Below, in pieces: positions 5,959 through 8,614 of a DNA stretch of 8,614 nucleotides (positions within the stretch are counted from its first letter, which is position 1; every line of letters starts with the position of its first letter). Below the pieces are notes generated by a model. It searched no databases. It was not told the origin of the DNA and was given only the letters and a program-made list of their open reading frames with translations. The position numbers were made by a program, and so were the translations under genes. Location of the stretch: NCBI GenBank assembly GCA_937874815.1, contig CALNBW010000471.1:1-8614 (forward strand), given 5' to 3'. The DNA is from an uncultured Bacillota bacterium. GTDB taxonomy: Bacteria > Bacillota > UBA994 > UBA5500.

Positions 5959-7476
5959 ATGAACATGATAAAACGCATTTTATCCCTGATGCTGGTGCTG
6001 GCGGTGTCACTAACTTGTTTTGTGGGTTGCTCTAAACCGGCAACCCCGAGCAAAGACAAGTCCCTGACGATAGCTCTACCAGCAGAGCCGGCAACTCTTG
6101 ACCCCTATGCACACTCGAACCAAAATGGCTTCATTTGCACGACACTTGTCTTTGAAACCTTAATCAAGAAAAACGATAGTGGCGAATATTATCCTTGGCT
6201 GGCCACCGAGTGGAAGTTCCTAGACGATACTACGTTGCGCTTCAAGTTGCGTGACGATGTAACCTTCCACGATGGAAGCAGGTTCACCGCTGAGGACGTC
6301 AAGTTTTCCTTGGGGTTGGGGGCAGAAAGCTCGTTCACCAAGAACCTGTTTGGCTGCATTGATATTGATGCTACCACAGTTGTGGACGACACCACCATTG
6401 ATGTCAAGCTTAAATATGCTTATGCTCCGCTATTAGAGGCGTTGGCCTCGCATAGAGGTGCCATGGTGAGCAAATCGGTCTATGAATCAAAGAGTAAGGA
6501 AGAACTTGCGCGTCAACCGGTCGGTACTGGCCCAATGAAGTATGCCAACTGGGTTCTGGGCGACCGCGTCGAGTTCGATACCTATGAGAATTATTGGGGA
6601 GAGCCGCTTGCTTTTAGCAAATTTGCTGCCCGTGTGATTGTTGAAGCATCCTCGCGTAGCGTTGAGCTGGAGACCGGCGGAGTCGATATTGCTTTTGACC
6701 TCTCTCCCGCTGATTGGGATCGCATCGATAAGGGGGCTAATACCAAACTGATCAGCGGTCAAACTCAAGGTATTTCGTTCCTTTGCTTTAATAACTCGAT
6801 GAAGCTATTCTCTGATATCCGTGTTCGCCAGGCGCTCGCGTATGGCTTGAATCTAGACGCACTGGTTAAGACTGCATGGCAAGGGCAAGCCGACGTTGCA
6901 GATAGCTACTATTCAAAGAATATCTTTGGTTATAAGCAGGTGGGTCCTTTCGAACATAACCCTGAAAAAGCCAGGGCCTTGTTGGCAGACGCTGGCTTTG
7001 CTAACGGCCTAGATATTACTTACGTTACCTATGAGAGTCAGCTTAACCAAGCTTTTGCTGAGACAGTGCAAAGCATGTGGAAAGAAATTGGCGTGAACAC
7101 GAGAATTCAAATGGTTGATCTGGCTACATTCACTTCCATGAACAACAATGGCGAAATCCCGATTTCCCTGATGACTAATACGGCAGTTATTCCTGATCCG
7201 GATGCAGCCCTGCTGGCTTGGCCGACTCATCGTACTATTTCCTTGCGTCACAACGACCCGCATATAGATGAGTTGCTCAACAAGGGTAAGGCAAGTTACG
7301 ACAAGGAAGAACGCATAGCTATCTATGAAGAACTGCAGGATTACCTGTGGAGCAAGCTATATACTCTGCCGGTTGCATTTCCCAAAAACGGCTATGGCAC
7401 TCGTGGCAACATCACCAATTTCCCCTTCTATCCTAATGTTTGCCCCGACCTCACACGAGTCAAGTTTACTGATTAA
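5959..7476 (+). CDS. ABC transporter substrate-binding lipoprotein, peptide/nickel family (SBP_bac_5)
   Basis: A 505-residue extracytoplasmic binding protein that should deliver its ligand to the permeases encoded downstream. The N-terminus has Lys5-Arg6, a hydrophobic core (7-22) and a lipobox ending FVGC, giving lipidated Cys24. The mature protein begins with a polar linker and then LTIALPAEPATLDPY, followed by FHDGSRFTAEDVKFSL (103-118), the typical signature region of the DppA/OppA/NikA family. The length is normal. The ligand is not readable: these proteins bind dipeptides, oligopeptides, nickel chelates, opines and glycosides. Its place right after aroC (52 nt) raises the possibility that the ligand relates to the aromatic/cyclitol acid genes. 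The ATG at 5959 is chosen because GGAGG (5947-5951) is 7 nt away and it starts the signal peptide; upstream in-frame codons overlap aroC. Confidence 0.94.
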   Translation: MNMIKRILSLMLVLAVSLTCFVGCSKPATPSKDKSLTIALPAEPATLDPYAHSNQNGFICTTLVFETLIKKNDSGEYYPWLATEWKFLDDTTLRFKLRDDVTFHDGSRFTAEDVKFSLGLGAESSFTKNLFGCIDIDATTVVDDTTIDVKLKYAYAPLLEALASHRGAMVSKSVYESKSKEELARQPVGTGPMKYANWVLGDRVEFDTYENYWGEPLAFSKFAARVIVEASSRSVELETGGVDIAFDLSPADWDRIDKGANTKLISGQTQGISFLCFNNSMKLFSDIRVRQALAYGLNLDALVKTAWQGQADVADSYYSKNIFGYKQVGPFEHNPEKARALLADAGFANGLDITYVTYESQLNQAFAETVQSMWKEIGVNTRIQMVDLATFTSMNNNGEIPISLMTNTAVIPDPDAALLAWPTHRTISLRHNDPHIDELLNKGKASYDKEERIAIYEELQDYLWSKLYTLPVAFPKNGYGTRGNITNFPFYPNVCPDLTRVKFTD

Positions 7477-7495
7477 GCTATCCGCATCAACGGTT

Positions 7496-7539
7496 GAAGG
7501 TAACGGTGGTGATAGGCCTGCCAACACCACCGTTCCTTC
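7496..7539 (+). terminator. Strong intergenic hairpin without T-tract (attenuator or mRNA-stability element)
   Basis: In the 112-nt gap between the binding-protein and permease genes, AACGGTGGTG (7502-7511) pairs perfectly with CACCACCGTT (7525-7534) around a 13-nt loop. Below it GAAGG (7496-7500) pairs with CCTTC (7535-7539) with one bulged T at 7501, giving a 15-bp stem. It is followed by TTGCTAGC, not a run of T, so full rho-independent termination is doubtful. Similar hairpins after binding-protein genes often cause partial termination or protect the upstream mRNA so the binding protein is made in excess over the permeases. The pairing is seen directly; the role is inferred. Confidence 0.6.
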
Positions 7540-7588
7540 TTGCTAGCTAGTCAGTTCTATAGTCGTTGCTGTAAAGGAGGGTAGATCG

Positions 7589-8578
7589 ATGCTGAGATAT
7601 GTAACAAAGCGTGTTCTTGTTACTATTCCGGTTCTGCTGGGAGTCACTTTGATCATCTTCACCATGATGTATTTTACGCACGGTGACCCCGCAAGGCTGA
7701 TTCTGGGAGATACCGCTACTGACGCAGAGGTTGAAGCATTACGAGAAGAGATGGGGCTAAATGATTCCTTCATTGAGCGCTATATTGCTTACCTAAAAGG
7801 CTTATTTGTGGGCGACCTAGGTACATCTTACATTACTGGGCTCCCAGTATCAGCTGAGATTGCGGCCAGATTGCCTGTCACGGCGAAAATTGCTCTACTT
7901 AGCTGTCTGTTTGCTATTATCGTAGGTATACCGGTAGGTATTCTGTCAGCCGTAAAACAATATTCTTTCATCGATAATCTGACTAGGGTCTTGGCCCTGC
8001 TAGGACTTACTATGCCAAACTTCTGGTTGGCTCTGATGCTTGTTTTGCTCTTCTCGGTGAAGCTTGGCTGGCTACCTGCATCGGGCCTTTATGGTCCTCT
8101 ATACTACATTATGCCTATTATTAGCATCAGCGCGGTTTCAGTGGCAACCATCACCCGTATGACTCGCTCTAGCATGCTGGAGGTTATCCGGCAAGACTAT
8201 ATCCGCACTGCTAGAGCTAAGGGGCTGTCTGAAGGAACCGTTATTTTTAAACACGCCTTGAAAAATGCTCTGATTCCTATCATTACGGTTATCGGCATTC
8301 AGTTCGCCAGTGGCCTGGGCGGGGCTGTTGTCAATGAGCAAGTATTTGCTATCCCGGGCGTAGGTAAGATGATGGTTGACGCAATCAAAGCGCGCAACTA
8401 TCCAATGGTGCAGGGTGGGGTTTTGGTGCTGGCTCTGATGTTTAGCATCTTAAATCTGCTAATTGACCTGCTATATGCTTTTGTGGACCCCCGCATCAGG
8501 TCGCAGTATGCTAACAAGAAGGATAAAAAGAAGGCCGTAGAAGCTGGTATTACAGTTGCATCGGACAAGGCGGTGTAG
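7589..8578 (+). CDS. ABC transporter permease, DppB/OppB type
   Basis: A 329-residue integral membrane subunit of a peptide/nickel-type importer. It has about six hydrophobic segments, near residues 9-31, 98-121, 134-156, 172-190, 228-248 and 274-298. The first is followed by a large extracytoplasmic loop carrying HGDPARLILGD and GDLGTSY, both typical of the DppB subfamily. The EAA-type coupling helix that contacts the ATPase runs from DYIRTARAKGLSE to the LKNALIP end (203-230). The C-terminus ends in VDPRIR plus a lysine-rich cytoplasmic tail. The ATG is 8 nt after a near-perfect AAAGGAGG (7573-7580). It follows the binding-protein gene and directly precedes another start codon, the usual binding protein - permease B - permease C order. 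The transported substrate is unknown. Confidence 0.95.
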   Translation: MLRYVTKRVLVTIPVLLGVTLIIFTMMYFTHGDPARLILGDTATDAEVEALREEMGLNDSFIERYIAYLKGLFVGDLGTSYITGLPVSAEIAARLPVTAKIALLSCLFAIIVGIPVGILSAVKQYSFIDNLTRVLALLGLTMPNFWLALMLVLLFSVKLGWLPASGLYGPLYYIMPIISISAVSVATITRMTRSSMLEVIRQDYIRTARAKGLSEGTVIFKHALKNALIPIITVIGIQFASGLGGAVVNEQVFAIPGVGKMMVDAIKARNYPMVQGGVLVLALMFSILNLLIDLLYAFVDPRIRSQYANKKDKKKAVEAGITVASDKAV

Positions 8579-8580
8579 AG

Positions 8581-8614
8581 ATGAGCATAGACCATGCAAT
8601 TGATCAAACAGTTA
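8581..8614 (+). CDS. Probable second ABC permease (DppC type), 3' truncated by window edge
   Basis: An ATG two bases after the stop of the DppB-type gene opens a frame that stays open to the window end, giving MSIDHAIDQTV. Eleven codons are too few to identify a family. The call rests on gene order, since DppB-type genes are almost always followed at once by a DppC-type gene whose product starts with a short polar cytoplasmic tail. The near-contiguous stop and start imply translational coupling; no strong independent ribosome binding site is seen. Confidence 0.5.
   Translation, partial: MSIDHAIDQTV

Noticed and set aside
7477..7588. Riboswitch or small RNA in the gap before the permease
   Set aside because: Apart from the simple hairpin, no multi-stem structure or known aptamer motif could be recognised.

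Overview
The window looks like chromosomal DNA from a Firmicute, probably an anaerobic Clostridia or Negativicutes-type bacterium. This is inferred from strong AGGAGG-type ribosome binding sites, moderate base composition, a Gram-positive-style lipoprotein signal on the solute-binding protein, and a non-proteobacterial EPSP synthase. I cannot name a species.

All genes lie on the + strand with short gaps (2 to 112 nt), which suggests one or two co-transcribed units. Order: (1) the C-terminal part of a thiamine-diphosphate enzyme of the acetolactate-synthase superfamily, cut by the left edge; (2) a shikimate/quinate dehydrogenase closer to YdiB than to classical AroE; (3) a xylose-isomerase-like TIM-barrel protein with an intact metal site; (4) type I 3-dehydroquinate dehydratase (aroD); (5) EPSP synthase (aroA); (6) a chorismate synthase (aroC) with an unusual N-terminal active-site loop; (7) a lipoprotein substrate-binding protein of the dipeptide/oligopeptide/nickel family; (8) a DppB-type permease; (9) the first codons of what is probably the DppC-type partner, cut by the right edge. 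No promoter, RNA gene, mobile element or CRISPR array could be supported. One strong hairpin lies between the binding-protein and permease genes.

The four aro-type genes cover dehydroquinate to dehydroshikimate (AroD), dehydroshikimate to shikimate (YdiB-like), shikimate-3-phosphate to EPSP (AroA) and EPSP to chorismate (AroC). Shikimate kinase and the first two pathway enzymes are not in the window. The cluster is not a plain biosynthetic operon: the dehydrogenase carries an NAD-type aspartate, the chorismate synthase has Tyr in place of a catalytic His next to an insertion, and a TIM-barrel protein, a ThDP enzyme and an ABC importer are interleaved or adjacent. It may therefore serve uptake and use of an external cyclitol acid such as quinate or shikimate, or make a modified shikimate-derived product. 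That interpretation is inference.
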